Shown here: one piece after another, positions 53,534 through 63,380 of the stretch
Layout of the letters: every line of letters begins with the position of its first letter
Position numbering within the stretch: the stretch's first letter is position 1
Assembly: GCF_004362855.1 (NCBI RefSeq)
Contig: NZ_SNXW01000010.1
Coordinates: 62,001-126,000, forward strand
Length of the DNA: 64,000 bases
From: Aquabacterium commune
Lineage (GTDB): Bacteria; Pseudomonadota; Gammaproteobacteria; Burkholderiales; Burkholderiaceae_C
Direction of reading: 5' to 3'
Program-made: the position numbers and the translations under genes
Notes under the pieces: model-generated
The model's input: only the letters and a program-made list of their open reading frames with translations
Databases searched by the model: none
What the model was told of the DNA's origin: nothing

Positions 53534-54126
53534 GCGCGCCCCAGACACACAACGCCTTCCACCACGTCATCGCGTCGCTGATCCCGCCGGGCTCGCGCGT
53601 GCTCGACCTGGGTTGCGGCGACGGCGCCCTGCTGGCGCTGCTGCGCGACACGCGCCAGTGCACCGGCTACGGCATCGAGCTGGACGACGCCAAGGTCGAG
53701 GCCTGCGTGGCCCGCGGCGTCAACGTCATCCAGCGCAACCTCGAAGAGGGCCTGAGCATCTTCGATGACAACAGCTTCGACGTGGTGCTGCAACTCGACA
53801 CACTCCAGCACCTGCGCAACACCGAGGACATGCTGCGCGAGACCGCACGCATCGGGCGCACGGGCCTGGTGAGCTTCCCCAATTTCGCGCATTGGCCGCA
53901 CCGTTTCAGTGTGTTGCGGGGGCGCATGCCGGTGTCCCGCAGCCTGCCCTACCAGTGGTACGACACGCCGAACATCCGCGTGGCCACCTTCGCGGACTTC
54001 GAGATCCTGACGGGCAAGAATGGCCTGCGCATCCTCGAGTCTTTTGGCTGGCACGAAGGCCACGAGGTGCGCCTGTGGCCCAACCTGATGGCCAGCACGG
54101 CGGTGTTCAAGTTCGAGCGCGCCTGA
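53530..54126 (+). CDS. metW: Methionine biosynthesis protein MetW
   Basis: This 198-residue cytosolic protein has a class I methyltransferase fold ([15 protein letters not shown], then [14 protein letters not shown], and the MetW-typical [19 protein letters not shown] and [18 protein letters not shown]). MetW is required together with MetX for homoserine acylation in several proteobacteria. Its start overlaps the metX stop by four bases, so the two are translationally coupled and share the SAM-II control. Confidence 0.95.
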
Positions 54127-54138
54127 GCCCGCGCGCCT

Positions 54139-54172
54139 GAAAAAAAGAGGCGCCCCCCGCGAAGGGGGCGCC
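54139..54172. terminator. Strong GC hairpin after metW, T-run on the minus strand
   Basis: GGCGCCCCC (54149-54157) pairs with GGGGGCGCC (54164-54172). The A-run at 54140-54146 gives a good U-run only for minus-strand transcription; on the plus strand it may still end metXW. It may act in both directions. Confidence 0.65.
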
Positions 54173-54368
54173 TTGAACGCTCTGGTCAAACAATGGTGAC
54201 TTCGCAGTCACGGGCCCCCTCTGCCGACCGTGTCGCTTCACCTCGTCGGTGACGCTCCAAAATCTGCATCAGACCCACTGTCTATTGAGCATGAAGCGTG
54301 CCAGCGGTGCACGTTTTCAGCCCGGATTTGGCGGTGTTTTGTCACGCCCGACACGCTGGCCCGCCCAT

Positions 54369-54393
54369 GGAAAAAGCGCCCCGCAGGGCGCTT
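54369..54393 (-). terminator. Rho-independent terminator after the porin gene
   Basis: AAGCGCCC (54374-54381) pairs with GGGCGCTT (54386-54393) around a 4-base loop, followed on the minus strand by a run of five T. It lies 23 bases past the original porin stop at 54416, which supports 54416 rather than 54521 as the ancestral end of the gene. Confidence 0.85.
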
Positions 54394-54415
54394 GTGTGCC
54401 TCACCGAGACGGTGC

Positions 54416-55495
54416 TCAGAAGTTGTGCTTGAGGCCCACAGCCAGGGCACGACCGCCCGTGATGGTGGTCAGCTTTTCGGTGGTGAAAGCTGCATAGGCG
54501 CTGGTGCGCTTGGACAGGGCCTAGTCGTAACCCACCGAGAAGATCTTGTTGGTGGCGTCGTCGCCCAGCGCCTTGTACTTGGCCTGGCCGTAAGACGCCA
54601 TGATGGTGCCCGAGGCCGTCACGGGTGCGCTCACGCCGAGCTGGTAAGAGTTCGCCTTGCTCACGCTCGTGAGGTTGGCCACGGTCTGCTGGGAGTTGCT
54701 GCCGTACTTGAAGCTGGTGTACTGCGCGAAGGCCTTGAGGAAGCCGAAGTCATAGCTGCCGTTGAGCGAGCCGGCCTTGAAGGCCGTGGGGTAGGCGGCG
54801 GCCGTTGCGGTGGATGCGTTGACGTTGGCGCCAGCATCCGTGTAGGTGCCCATCAGGCTCAGGGGGCCGGCGTTGTAAGCCAGGCCGACCGAGTAGCTGC
54901 TGCTGTCCTTGCCGGATGCGCTTTCCTTGGGGGCGTACTGCAAGGTGCCGGAGAAGCCGCCCATGGTGGGGGTTTCGTAGGTGATGGCGTTGACCCAGGC
55001 CGTGTCGGCCTTGACCAGGTTGACGGCGCGGCTGCTGCTGGTGGAGCCCAGGTTGTAGTACTGGCGCATGGTCGGCGAGAACACCATGGAGCTGCCGAAG
55101 GGGTTGTAGCTCAGGCCTGCGATGAACAGGGGGTTGTCGTACTGACCCAGCGCCAGCTTGCCCAGCGAGCCGCTCAAGCCGACCCACGAAGCGCGGCCGA
55201 AGAACTGGCCAGCCTGGTTGGGCACGGTGGCGCCGTTGTCCACGCCGATGAAGGTCTCCAGGGCGAACTCGGCCTTCAGGCCGCCGCCCAGGTCTTCCGA
55301 GCCGGCGAAGCCCAGGAAGCTGGTCATCATGTTGCCGCTCTCGACCTTGGTGACGGCAGATTGGGCCCCAGCGGCCTTGTAGGAGCCGACACCTGTCTCC
55401 AGGTAGCCGTAAATCTTCATTTGGGACTGGGCGTGGGCCAGACCAGAGACCAGCGTGAGGGCGGCCACGGCCACCAGCTTCTTGTTTGCAGACAT
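54416..55495 (-). pseudogene. Gram-negative porin with an in-frame amber codon near its C terminus
   Basis: The protein starts with a signal peptide (MSANKKLVAVAALTLVSGLA, then HA) and the porin opening SQMKIYGYLETGVGSY. It continues as a 16-strand-type porin (FLGFAGSEDLGGGLKAEF, ASWVGLSGSLGKLALGQYD). At codon 325 the sequence KIFSVGYD is followed by TAG (54521-54523). The same frame then continues ALSKRTSAYAAFTTEKL, TTITGGRALAVGLKHNF, TGA. The family normally reads VGYDY(A/N)LSKRT and ends in Phe, which the BAM complex needs for insertion. So a Tyr codon (TAC/TAT) became TAG. The 34 lost residues include the last strands and the terminal Phe. Without suppression the porin should not assemble. 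Confidence 0.88.
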
Positions 55496-55624
55496 CGCTC
55501 TTGCTCCTAACAGGATGGTTCAGGGACGGAAGGACCCGTGAGGGCCGCTGCGTCTGCATGAGCAAAAAGCGTGACAACTTTGCGGCGCATACGTCAAACG
55601 ACGTATGCCGGCAGGCGCGCACGC

Positions 55625-57469
55625 TCAGGCGCGCCACACCGCCAGGATCTGCTCTCCGTAGGCCTGCAGTTTTTTGGTGCCCACGCCGCTGATGGTGGCG
55701 AGCTCGTCCAGGGTGGACGGTGCCATGCGGGCCATCTCGGCCAGGGTGGCGTCGTGGAAGACGACGTAGGCGGGCAGGTTGTGCTCGCGCGCCACTTCGG
55801 CCCGCCAGGCCTTGAGGGCCTCGTAGCGGGCCAGGGCATCGGCTTCCAGCGGCACCGGTGGGGCACTGCCTGCGCCGCTGCTGCCGCTTTTGGGTCGCGC
55901 CAGCTTGGTGCGCGGCATGGCCTCGGCGGCCACTTTGAGCACGATGGCCTGTTCGCCCTTGAGCACCGCCCGCGCGCTCGGGCTCAGGCCCAGGGTGTTG
56001 AACTCGCCCTCGGCCACCACATGGCCCAGGGCCACGAGTTGGCGCAGCACCGCACGCCATTGGTGCTCGCTGAGGTCGGCCCCGATGCCGAAGGTGCTCA
56101 GGCTCTGGTGGCCGTACTGCGTGACCTTGTCGGTCAGGCGTCCGCGCAGCACGTCGATGAGGTGGCCGGCGCCAAAGCGCTGCTGGCCGTGCTGCCAGAA
56201 GCGGTAGATGCCACTGAGCAGCTTGCGCGCGGCCTCGGTGCCATCCCAAGTTTGAGGCGGGTTCAGGCAGTTGTCGCAGTTGCCGCAGGGGGTGCTGTCT
56301 TCGCCGAAGTAAGCCAGCAGGCGCACGCGGCGGCAGTCGTGGGCCTCGGCCAGGGCCAGCAAGGCGTCGAGCTTGCCGCGCTGCACGCGCTTGAAGTCGT
56401 CGTGCGCCGGGCTCTCGTCGATCATGCGGCGCTGGTTGACGACATCGGCCAGGCCGTAGGCCAGCCAGGCTTCGGCGTCGGCGCCATCGCGGCCGGCACG
56501 TCCTGTTTCCTGGTAATAGGCCTCGATGTTCTTGGGCAGGTCGAGGTGGGCCACGAAGCGCACGTCGGGCTTGTCGATGCCCATGCCGAAGGCCACGGTG
56601 GCCACCATGACGAGGCCGTCTTCGCGCAGGAAGCGGTCCTGGTGGCGCTGGCGCACACCCGCGTCCAGCCCGGCGTGGTAGGGCAAGGCGGGGATGCCCT
56701 GCTCGCTCAGCCACTCGGCGGTGTCTTCCACCTTCTTGCGGCTTTGGCAATACACGATGCCGGCATCGCCTTCGTGCTCGCGGCGGATGAAGCGCAGCAG
56801 CTGCTGGCGAGGGTTGTCCTTCTCGACCAGGGTGTAGCGGATGTTGGGCCGGTCGAAGCTGCTGATGAAGACGCGGGCGTCCTGCAGCTGCAGGCGCTCG
56901 ATCATGTCGGCGCGGGTCTGGTCGTCGGCGGTGGCCGTCAGCGCCACGCGCGGCACGTCGGGGTAGCGCTCGTGCAGCATGGAGAGCTGCAGATAGTCTT
57001 CGCGGAAGTCGTGGCCCCACTGGCTGACGCAGTGCGCTTCGTCGATGGCAAACAGGCTGAGCAGGCCGCGCTCGTGCAGGCTGGCCAGTTGCGCCTGGAA
57101 GCGCGGGTGGGTGACGCGTTCGGGCGCCACGTACAGCATGACCAGGCGGCCGGCCATCATCTCGCGCTCGATGCGCTGGGCGTCTTCGCTGCTCAGGGTG
57201 CTGTTGAGGAAGGCCGCGTGCACGCCGACTTCTTCGAGCGCACCGACCTGGTCGTGCATCAGCGCGATCAGCGGTGAGACGACGATGGCAACGCCTTTGC
57301 CTTCGCGGTGCCGTGCAATCGCCGGCACCTGGTAGCACAGGCTCTTGCCACCGCCCGTGGGCATCAGCACCAAGGCGTCGTGCCCCGAGGCGACGTGCGC
57401 GACGATGTCGGCCTGCTGGCCGCGGAAGGCGCTGTAGCCAAAGACCTCGTGGAGGATGTCAGCGAGCAT
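55625..57469 (-). CDS. recQ: ATP-dependent DNA helicase RecQ
   Basis: This 614-residue 3'-5' helicase acts in recombinational repair. Motifs are [15 protein letters not shown] (Walker A), [17 protein letters not shown] (DEAH box and aromatic loop) and [10 protein letters not shown] (motif VI). A RecQ-Ct zinc module ([21 protein letters not shown]), winged helix and a C-terminal HRDC domain follow ([26 protein letters not shown]). ATG 57469 gives the standard N terminus and overlaps the upstream thioesterase gene by 11 bases, so the two are co-translated. Confidence 0.96.
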   Translation of the reverse strand: MLADILHEVFGYSAFRGQQADIVAHVASGHDALVLMPTGGGKSLCYQVPAIARHREGKGVAIVVSPLIALMHDQVGALEEVGVHAAFLNSTLSSEDAQRIEREMMAGRLVMLYVAPERVTHPRFQAQLASLHERGLLSLFAIDEAHCVSQWGHDFREDYLQLSMLHERYPDVPRVALTATADDQTRADMIERLQLQDARVFISSFDRPNIRYTLVEKDNPRQQLLRFIRREHEGDAGIVYCQSRKKVEDTAEWLSEQGIPALPYHAGLDAGVRQRHQDRFLREDGLVMVATVAFGMGIDKPDVRFVAHLDLPKNIEAYYQETGRAGRDGADAEAWLAYGLADVVNQRRMIDESPAHDDFKRVQRGKLDALLALAEAHDCRRVRLLAYFGEDSTPCGNCDNCLNPPQTWDGTEAARKLLSGIYRFWQHGQQRFGAGHLIDVLRGRLTDKVTQYGHQSLSTFGIGADLSEHQWRAVLRQLVALGHVVAEGEFNTLGLSPSARAVLKGEQAIVLKVAAEAMPRTKLARPKSGSSGAGSAPPVPLEADALARYEALKAWRAEVAREHNLPAYVVFHDATLAEMARMAPSTLDELATISGVGTKKLQAYGEQILAVWRA

Positions 57470-57908
57470 CAAGCACCAGCGCGCCGCTGTAGGCCTGCAC
57501 GAATTCGGGCGGCATGCGGCGCACGCGGCCCTGGGCGATGTCCACGCAGACGAACTCGCTGCGACCGCGGAAGACGGTCTGGCCATCGTCGGTGCGGATG
57601 AACTGGTAGTGGCGCTGCAGGGTGAGCTTGTCGGCGCCCGTCAGCCAGGTGCCGAGCACCAGGCGCTCGCCCAGGCGGGTGGCCTGCAGGTAGTTGAGCT
57701 CGTGCTGGCGCACCACCATGCCGTGCCCCAGGGCCTCGTACTGGGCAGGGCCCAGGCCGAGCGCAGCCGAATGCGCCCAGGCCACGTCCTCCAGCCACTG
57801 CAGATAGACCACGTTGTTGGTGTGGCGCATGAGGTCGATGTGCTCGGGCGAGACGACCACGTCCAGCGTGTGGGGCTGGGGGCGGTCCCAGGGGAGGTCG
57901 GCAGACAT
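57459..57908 (-). CDS. Hotdog-fold acyl-CoA thioesterase (4HBT/YbgC-like)
   Basis: This 149-residue protein has the hotdog-fold signature [26 protein letters not shown], here containing the catalytic-type Asp and His-Thr-Asn of 4HBT thioesterases. The later strands [19 protein letters not shown] and [12 protein letters not shown] also fit. ATG 57908 is preferred over long upstream extensions, which run through non-coding sequence. It probably hydrolyses a short or medium acyl-CoA in the cytosol. It overlaps recQ by 11 bases and diverges from the liu operon; a role in acyl-CoA catabolism is possible but unproven. Confidence 0.87.
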   Translation of the reverse strand: MSADLPWDRPQPHTLDVVVSPEHIDLMRHTNNVVYLQWLEDVAWAHSAALGLGPAQYEALGHGMVVRQHELNYLQATRLGERLVLGTWLTGADKLTLQRHYQFIRTDDGQTVFRGRSEFVCVDIAQGRVRRMPPEFVQAYSGALVLDAR

Positions 57909-58071
57909 GGTGCAGGGGAGTGGCGGGCAGGCGAGGCAGGGCGCCATCATGCCATGGCGGTGCCTCAGGCCTGGCCGGAGGCCACCGACGCCTTGAGCAC
58001 AACTCAGGTCAAACCCTGAGGCGCAGGCAGTGACAAGCCAAGGCATCAGCTGGCATGATGGATTCCATACC

Positions 58072-58084
58072 TGAGTGACACTCA
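58072..58084. promoter_or_regulatory. Dyad operator before the TetR gene
   Basis: TGAGTG-A-CACTCA is a perfect 13-base dyad ending 8 bases before the regulator's ATG. A second dyad, CTCAGG-N6-CCTGAG, lies at 58003-58020. A site so close to the start suits autorepression of the whole liu transcript by the TetR protein. Confidence 0.55.
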
Positions 58085-58092
58085 ATTTCCAG

Positions 58093-58794
58093 ATGCCATC
58101 GCCCAGCAGCACCCTCCAGCGCACCACACCACGCCGCGCCAGCACCGCCCACCGCGTCCAGGACCTGCTGGCCGCGGCGCGCCGGGTGTTCTCCGAGCAC
58201 GGCTACCAAGGCGCGACCACGGCCTTGATCGCGCAGGCGGCCGGGGTGTCGGAAGCCACGGTGTTCACCTACTTCGCGGGCAAGCGCGAGCTGTGCATCC
58301 AGGTCATCACCGACTGGTACGGCGAGATCTCGGCCGAGCTGGAGCGCGACGTGCCGCGGCTGCCCGGCGTGCACGCCAAGCTGGCCCACGTGGTGCGCGC
58401 CCACCTGGTCACCTTGCTGGCCGATGGCTCGGGCCTGTGCGCCCTGGTGCTCAGCGAAGGCCGCGCGGCCGAGCCCGAACTCGCCGCCGTGATCGCCGAC
58501 TGCAAGCGCCGCTACACCGCGCCGCTGATGCACGCGCTGGCCGAGGGCCAGGCCCAGGGCCTGGTGCGCCAGGACATGCCGCTGCGCCTGCTGCGCGACC
58601 TGGTCTATGGCGCGATGGAGCACGTGCTGTGGGACGCCATCACCACGCTCAAACGCCCGCGCATCGACACCACGGCCGAGCAACTCACCGAACTGATCTG
58701 GAGCGCCATCGCGCCGCGCGACGCCTCGCTGAGCGCGCTGATGCGCCTGCGCGACGAGGTGACGCAGGCGCTGCGCCACGCCCAACCAAGCTGA
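58093..58794 (+). CDS. TetR-family regulator of the liu genes (LiuQ-like)
   Basis: This 233-residue regulator has an N-terminal HTH typical of TetR (RVQDLLAAARRVFSEHGYQG, ALIAQAAGVSEATVFTYFAGK) and a helical ligand-binding domain. I chose ATG 58093; a GTG at 58075 lies inside the dyad operator. It is the first gene of the leucine/isovalerate degradation operon and ends 6 bases before liuB. In betaproteobacteria a TetR-type regulator named LiuQ controls these genes, so this is a good candidate; the effector is probably a branched acyl-CoA. The isovaleryl-CoA dehydrogenase gene (liuA), usually present, is not in the window. Confidence 0.85.
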   Translation: MPSPSSTLQRTTPRRASTAHRVQDLLAAARRVFSEHGYQGATTALIAQAAGVSEATVFTYFAGKRELCIQVITDWYGEISAELERDVPRLPGVHAKLAHVVRAHLVTLLADGSGLCALVLSEGRAAEPELAAVIADCKRRYTAPLMHALAEGQAQGLVRQDMPLRLLRDLVYGAMEHVLWDAITTLKRPRIDTTAEQLTELIWSAIAPRDASLSALMRLRDEVTQALRHAQPS

Positions 58795-58800
58795 GCACGC

Positions 58801-60408
58801 ATGCCCATCCTGAGCACCCAACTCCAGCCCCGCAGCGAGGCGTTCAAGGCCAACGCCGCGGCGATGCAGGCCCTCGTCGATGACCTCGACGCGCAGCTCG
58901 CCCGCGTGGCCCTGGGTGGCGGCGAGGCCCCGCGCGCCAAGCACCTGGCCCGCGGCAAGCTGCTGCCGCGCGACCGCGTGGCCCAGCTGCTCGACCCCGG
59001 CTCGCCCTTCCTCGAAGTCGCGCCGCTGGCCGCGCTGAACGTCTATGACAACGCCGCACCTTGCGCCGGGGTGATCGCCGGCATCGGCCGCGTGGCCGGC
59101 GTGGAGTGCATGGTGGTGTGCAACGACGCCACCGTGAAAGGCGGCACCTACTACCCGCTCACCGTCAAGAAGCACCTGCGGGCGCAGGAGATTGCCTGGG
59201 CCAACCGCCTGCCCTGCATTTACCTGGTGGACTCTGGCGGCGCCAACCTGCCCAACCAGGACGAGGTCTTTCCCGACCGCGACCACTTCGGCCGCATCTT
59301 CTACAACCAGGCCAACATGAGCGCCGCGGGCATCCCGCAGATCGCCGTGGTGATGGGCTCGTGCACCGCCGGGGGCGCCTACGTGCCGGCCATGAGCGAC
59401 GAAACCATCATCGTCGCCAACCAGGGCACCATCTTCCTGGGCGGGCCGCCGCTGGTGAAGGCGGCCACCGGCGAGGAGGTCACGGCCGAGGACCTCGGCG
59501 GCGGCGATGTGCACACGCGCCTGTCCGGCGTGGCCGACCACCTGGCGCGCGACGACGTGCACGCGCTGGCCATCGCCCGGCAGTGCGTGGCGCGGCTGAA
59601 CTGGCGCAAGGTGCCGGAGGTCGCGCTGACCACACCCCGCCCTCCCCTGCTCGACCCGGCCGAGCTGATGGGCGTCATCCCCACCGACACCCGCAAGCCC
59701 TTCGATGTGCGCGAGGTCATCGCCCGCACCGTCGATGGCTCCGAGTTCGACGAGTTCAAGGCCCGCTACGGCCCCACCCTGGTCTGCGGCTTCGCCCACA
59801 TCGAGGGCATGCCGGTGGGCATCGTGGCCAACAACGGCATCTTGTTCTCGGAGTCGGCCAACAAGGGCGCGCACTTCATCGAGCTGTGCTGCCAGCGCAA
59901 GGTCCCGCTCGTTTTCTTGCAGAACATCACCGGCTTCATGGTGGGCCGCAAGGTCGAGAACGAAGGCATCGCACGGGCCGGCGCCAAGATGGTGACCGCC
60001 GTGTCGTGCGCCCGTGTGCCCAAGTTCACCGTCATCATCGGTGGCAGTTTCGGGGCGGGCAACTACGGCATGTGCGGCCGCGCCTTCAACCCGCGCTTCC
60101 TGTGGATGTGGCCGAACGCGCGCATCAGCGTGATGGGCGGCGAACAGGCGGCATCGGTGCTGGCCACGGTCAAGCGCGATGGCATCGAAGCCAAGGGCGG
60201 GCAGTGGGGCGCCGATGAGGAAGCCGCCTTCAAGGCACCGATCCGCGAGCAGTACGAGGCGCAAGGCCATCCGTACCACGCCACCGCGCGCCTGTGGGAC
60301 GACGGCCTCATCCGCCCCACCGACACCCGCCGCGTGCTCGGCCTGGCTTTGAGTGCCAGCCTCAACGCGCCCATCCCCGAGACGCGCTTTGGCGTCTTCC
60401 GCATGTGA
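58801..60408 (+). CDS. liuB: Methylcrotonyl-CoA carboxylase, carboxyltransferase (beta) subunit
   Basis: This 535-residue subunit transfers CO2 from biotin to 3-methylcrotonyl-CoA in leucine degradation. Family features include [76 protein letters not shown] and [19 protein letters not shown]. The [20 protein letters not shown] and [17 protein letters not shown] blocks are those of methylcrotonyl- or geranyl-type enzymes rather than propionyl-CoA carboxylase. Context (hydratase, biotin subunit, HMG-CoA lyase) decides for methylcrotonyl. Confidence 0.94.
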   Translation: MPILSTQLQPRSEAFKANAAAMQALVDDLDAQLARVALGGGEAPRAKHLARGKLLPRDRVAQLLDPGSPFLEVAPLAALNVYDNAAPCAGVIAGIGRVAGVECMVVCNDATVKGGTYYPLTVKKHLRAQEIAWANRLPCIYLVDSGGANLPNQDEVFPDRDHFGRIFYNQANMSAAGIPQIAVVMGSCTAGGAYVPAMSDETIIVANQGTIFLGGPPLVKAATGEEVTAEDLGGGDVHTRLSGVADHLARDDVHALAIARQCVARLNWRKVPEVALTTPRPPLLDPAELMGVIPTDTRKPFDVREVIARTVDGSEFDEFKARYGPTLVCGFAHIEGMPVGIVANNGILFSESANKGAHFIELCCQRKVPLVFLQNITGFMVGRKVENEGIARAGAKMVTAVSCARVPKFTVIIGGSFGAGNYGMCGRAFNPRFLWMWPNARISVMGGEQAASVLATVKRDGIEAKGGQWGADEEAAFKAPIREQYEAQGHPYHATARLWDDGLIRPTDTRRVLGLALSASLNAPIPETRFGVFRM

Positions 60409-60418
60409 GGAGCACGGC

Positions 60419-61219
60419 ATGAGCCCGACGATGAAGCAGCTGCAACTGACGCGCGAGGGCGCGGTCGCCACCGTGCGCCTGAACCGGCCCGAGGTGCGCA
60501 ACGCCTTCCACGCCGACACCATCACCGAGCTGACCGAAGTGTTCGCCGCGCTGGCCGAAGACGCATCGCTGCGCGCGGTGGTGCTGGCATCGAGTGGCAC
60601 GGCGTTCTGCGCTGGCGCCGACCTGAACTGGATGCGCCAGACCGCCGACTACAGCTGGGTGGACAACCACCGCGACGCCTCGCGCCTGGCCAACATGCTG
60701 TGGACGCTGCAGCGCTGCCCGGTGCCGGTGATCGCCGAGGTGCAGGGCGACTGCCACGGCGGCGGCGTGGGCCTGGTGTCGTGCTGCGACGTGGTCGTGG
60801 CGGCAGCGTCGGCGCAGTTCTGCCTGTCGGAGGCCAAGCTGGGCCTGATCCCGGCGACCATCAGCCCCTACGTCATCCACGCCATCGGCGAGCGCGCCGC
60901 GCGGCGCTACTTCGTGACGGCCGAGCGCTTCTCGGCCGAACGCGCGCAGTTGCTGGGCCTGGTGCACGAGGTGGTGGCGGCCGATGCGCTGGCATCGACC
61001 GTGCAAGGCGTGGTCGCGCAGGTGCTGCACAACGGCCCGCTGGCGGTGCGCGCCTGCAAGCAACTGGTGCGCGACATCGGCCAGACGCCCATCACCCACG
61101 AGCTGCGCGACGTGACGGCGCGGCGCATCGCCGACATCCGCGCCAGCGCCGAAGGCAAGGCGGGCATCGGTGCCTTCCTGTCGCGCAGCACGCCGCCGTG
61201 GGTGCAGGACACACCGTGA
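60419..61219 (+). CDS. liuC: Enoyl-CoA hydratase family, methylglutaconyl-CoA hydratase
   Basis: This 266-residue crotonase-fold enzyme starts at ATG 60419 with GAGGAG upstream. The oxyanion loops are SSGTAFCAGADLNWM and VQGDCHGGGVGLVSCCD, and the catalytic Glu is expected in FCLSEAKLGLIPATISPYV. In this operon it should hydrate 3-methylglutaconyl-CoA to HMG-CoA. It ends with TGATG, so its stop overlaps the ATG (61219) of a duplicated liuD start. Confidence 0.92.
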   Translation: MSPTMKQLQLTREGAVATVRLNRPEVRNAFHADTITELTEVFAALAEDASLRAVVLASSGTAFCAGADLNWMRQTADYSWVDNHRDASRLANMLWTLQRCPVPVIAEVQGDCHGGGVGLVSCCDVVVAAASAQFCLSEAKLGLIPATISPYVIHAIGERAARRYFVTAERFSAERAQLLGLVHEVVAADALASTVQGVVAQVLHNGPLAVRACKQLVRDIGQTPITHELRDVTARRIADIRASAEGKAGIGAFLSRSTPPWVQDTP

Positions 61220-61314
61220 TGTTCCACAAAATCCTCATCGCCAACCGAGGCGACAAGGCCACAGGCCTTGCGGCGCAGCCAAATCGACGGTCGAGCGAAG
61301 CGAGGGGCGATTGA
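61219..61314 (+). CDS. 31-codon leader ORF from a duplicated liuD start
   Basis: ATG 61219 overlaps the liuC stop. The frame reads MFHKILIANRGD, the same as the start of liuD (MFTKILIANRGE), then enters inserted sequence (KATGLAAQPNRRSSEARGD) and stops at 61314, 11 bases before the working liuD ATG. It is probably the original liuD start cut off by an insertion. Its translation could deliver ribosomes to liuD by re-initiation. Confidence 0.6.
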   Translation: MFHKILIANRGDKATGLAAQPNRRSSEARGD

Positions 61315-61360
61315 GCCGAGCCACCATGTTCACCAAAATCCTCATCGCCAACCGAGGCGA
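61219..61360. repeat. 35-bp direct duplication of the liuD start flanking a 72-bp insert
   Basis: Copies 61219-61253 and 61326-61360 differ at two bases only. The 72 bases between begin with a perfect hairpin, CAAGGCC-ACA-GGCCTTG (61254-61270), and continue with a GAGCGAAGCGAGG-rich stretch. The total step of 107 bases is not a multiple of three, so the first copy cannot read into liuD. Confidence 0.88.
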
Positions 61361-63380
61361 AATCGCCTGCCGCGTGGCCACCACCGCGCGCCGCATGGGC
61401 ATCCGCACCGTGGCCGTGTTCTCGGACGCCGACGCCCACGCCCAGCACGTGCAAGCCTGCGACGAGGCCGTGCACATCGGCGGCGCCAGCCCGCGCGACA
61501 GCTACCTGCGCGCCGACCGCATCCTCGCCGCCGCCCTGGCCACCGGCGCCCAGGCCGTCCACCCCGGCTACGGTTTCCTGTCCGAGAACGACGACTTCGC
61601 CCAGGCCTGCGTGGACGCGGGCATCGCCTTCATCGGCCCGCCGCCATCGGCCATCGCCGCCATGGGCAGCAAGTCCGCGGCCAAAGCGTTGATGGAACGC
61701 GCCGGCGTGCCCCTGGTGCCCGGCTACCACGGCGAGCGCCAAGAGACCGATTTCCTGCTGGCCCAGGCCGAGGCCATCGGCTTCCCGGTGCTGATCAAAG
61801 CCAGCGCGGGCGGGGGCGGCAAGGGCATGCGCATCGTGCAGCGCTCGGAAGATTTCACCGCGGCCCTGGCCTCCTGCCAGCGCGAGGCCGAGGCCAGCTT
61901 CGGCAGCGCCCAGGTGCTGGTCGAGCGCTACCTGCAACGCCCCCGCCACATCGAGGTGCAGGTCTTCGCCGACACGCTGGGCCAGACCCTCCACCTGTTC
62001 GAGCGCGATTGCTCGGTGCAGCGCCGCCACCAGAAGGTGCTGGAAGAAGCGCCCGCACCCGGCATGACACCCGCGTTGCGCGCACAGATGGGCGCCGCCG
62101 CCGTGGCCGCCGCGCGCAGCGTGGGGTATGTGGGCGCCGGCACCGTCGAGTTCATCTGCGAAGCCCAGGGCGACACCGTCGGTCGTTTCTATTTCATGGA
62201 GATGAACACCCGCCTGCAGGTCGAGCACCCCGTCACCGAGGCCATCACCGGCCTGGACCTGGTCGAGTGGCAGTTGCGCGTGGCCGCCGGCGAGCCCCTG
62301 CCCTTGACGCAGGACCAGATCCCCTTGCGTGGCCATGCCATCGAAGCGCGCATCTGCGCCGAAAACCCCGCCCAAGGCTTCCTGCCATCCACCGGCACCT
62401 TGCGCACGCTGCGCACCCCCCAGGCCTCGCGCTTCACGCCAGGCGCCGTGCGGCTGGACAGCGGTGTGGCGCAGGGCGATGCCATCTCGCCGCACTACGA
62501 CGCCATGATCGCCAAGCTCATCGTGCACGGCGACACGCGCGAAGCCGCCCTGGCCCGCCTGGACGAGGCCTTGAGCGCCCTGCACATCACCGGCTTGCAG
62601 CACAACGTGGCTTTCCTGCGCCGCCTGGTGCGCGCCGACGCCTTCGCCCGCGCGCAGCTGGACACCGCCCTCATCGAGCGCGAGCACCAGGCCCTGTTCG
62701 GCGCGCCCCAGGCGCACGCGCAGCAACAGCACCTGCGCGATGCCTTGCTGGGCGCCACGCTGCGCTGGTGGCTGGACGCCGCGCCCAGCGCACCCGCCGC
62801 ATCGGCCGACCCCTGGTCACGCCGCGACGGCTGGGCCCTCCACGGCCACAGCCAGCGTGTGCTGCAGTGGCGTTGGCCCCAACCCGGCGGCGACCAGACC
62901 GTGACCGTGCAGGTGCAACAAACCCGCGAGGGCAGCCTGCGCCTGCTGTGGGGCGATGCGAGCGTGAGCGTGCAAGGCCTGCAGCGCCCCGAACGCCACC
63001 GGCTCCTCGCGCAGGTGGACGGCCAACCGTGGTCGGCCCATGTGGACCGCAGTGAGGCCAGCGACGCATCCAACGCGTCCAACGCATTCGACATCTTCAC
63101 CTCCGCGGGCCACACCACCCTGCACTGGCTGGACCCGCTGGCCGCGCCCAGCACCCAGCAAGCCGGCAGTGGCCAGGTCACCGCCCCCATGCCGGGCAAG
63201 GTGATCGCGGTGCTCGTGGCCGCGGGCGATGCGGTGACGGCCGGTCAGGTGCTGCTCATCACCGAAGCCATGAAGATGGAACACAGCCTCACCGCCCCGC
63301 GCGACGGCACCGTGGCCGAGCTGCTGTGCGGCGTCGGCGACCAGGTGGCCGAAGGCGTCGAACTGCTGCGATTGGAATGA
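61326..63380 (+). CDS. liuD: Methylcrotonyl-CoA carboxylase, biotin-containing (alpha) subunit
   Basis: This 684-residue protein has the biotin carboxylase domain (MFTKILIANRGEIACRVATT, KASAGGGGKGMRIV, RDCSVQRRHQKVLEEAPAP, FMEMNTRLQVEHPVTE). A spacer/BT region follows, then a C-terminal biotinyl domain with the biotin lysine in TEAMKMEHSLTAP. ATG 61326 is the only start in the carboxylase frame after the insert described above. It has no strong ribosome site, so translation may depend on coupling from upstream. Its stop overlaps the next gene (ATGA). With LiuB it carboxylates 3-methylcrotonyl-CoA. Confidence 0.94.
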   Translation: MFTKILIANRGEIACRVATTARRMGIRTVAVFSDADAHAQHVQACDEAVHIGGASPRDSYLRADRILAAALATGAQAVHPGYGFLSENDDFAQACVDAGIAFIGPPPSAIAAMGSKSAAKALMERAGVPLVPGYHGERQETDFLLAQAEAIGFPVLIKASAGGGGKGMRIVQRSEDFTAALASCQREAEASFGSAQVLVERYLQRPRHIEVQVFADTLGQTLHLFERDCSVQRRHQKVLEEAPAPGMTPALRAQMGAAAVAAARSVGYVGAGTVEFICEAQGDTVGRFYFMEMNTRLQVEHPVTEAITGLDLVEWQLRVAAGEPLPLTQDQIPLRGHAIEARICAENPAQGFLPSTGTLRTLRTPQASRFTPGAVRLDSGVAQGDAISPHYDAMIAKLIVHGDTREAALARLDEALSALHITGLQHNVAFLRRLVRADAFARAQLDTALIEREHQALFGAPQAHAQQQHLRDALLGATLRWWLDAAPSAPAASADPWSRRDGWALHGHSQRVLQWRWPQPGGDQTVTVQVQQTREGSLRLLWGDASVSVQGLQRPERHRLLAQVDGQPWSAHVDRSEASDASNASNAFDIFTSAGHTTLHWLDPLAAPSTQQAGSGQVTAPMPGKVIAVLVAAGDAVTAGQVLLITEAMKMEHSLTAPRDGTVAELLCGVGDQVAEGVELLRLE

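Noticed and set aside
54750-57338. 862-residue minus-strand ORF
   Set aside because: It is out of frame across recQ and the porin gene, both of which are clearly real in another frame.
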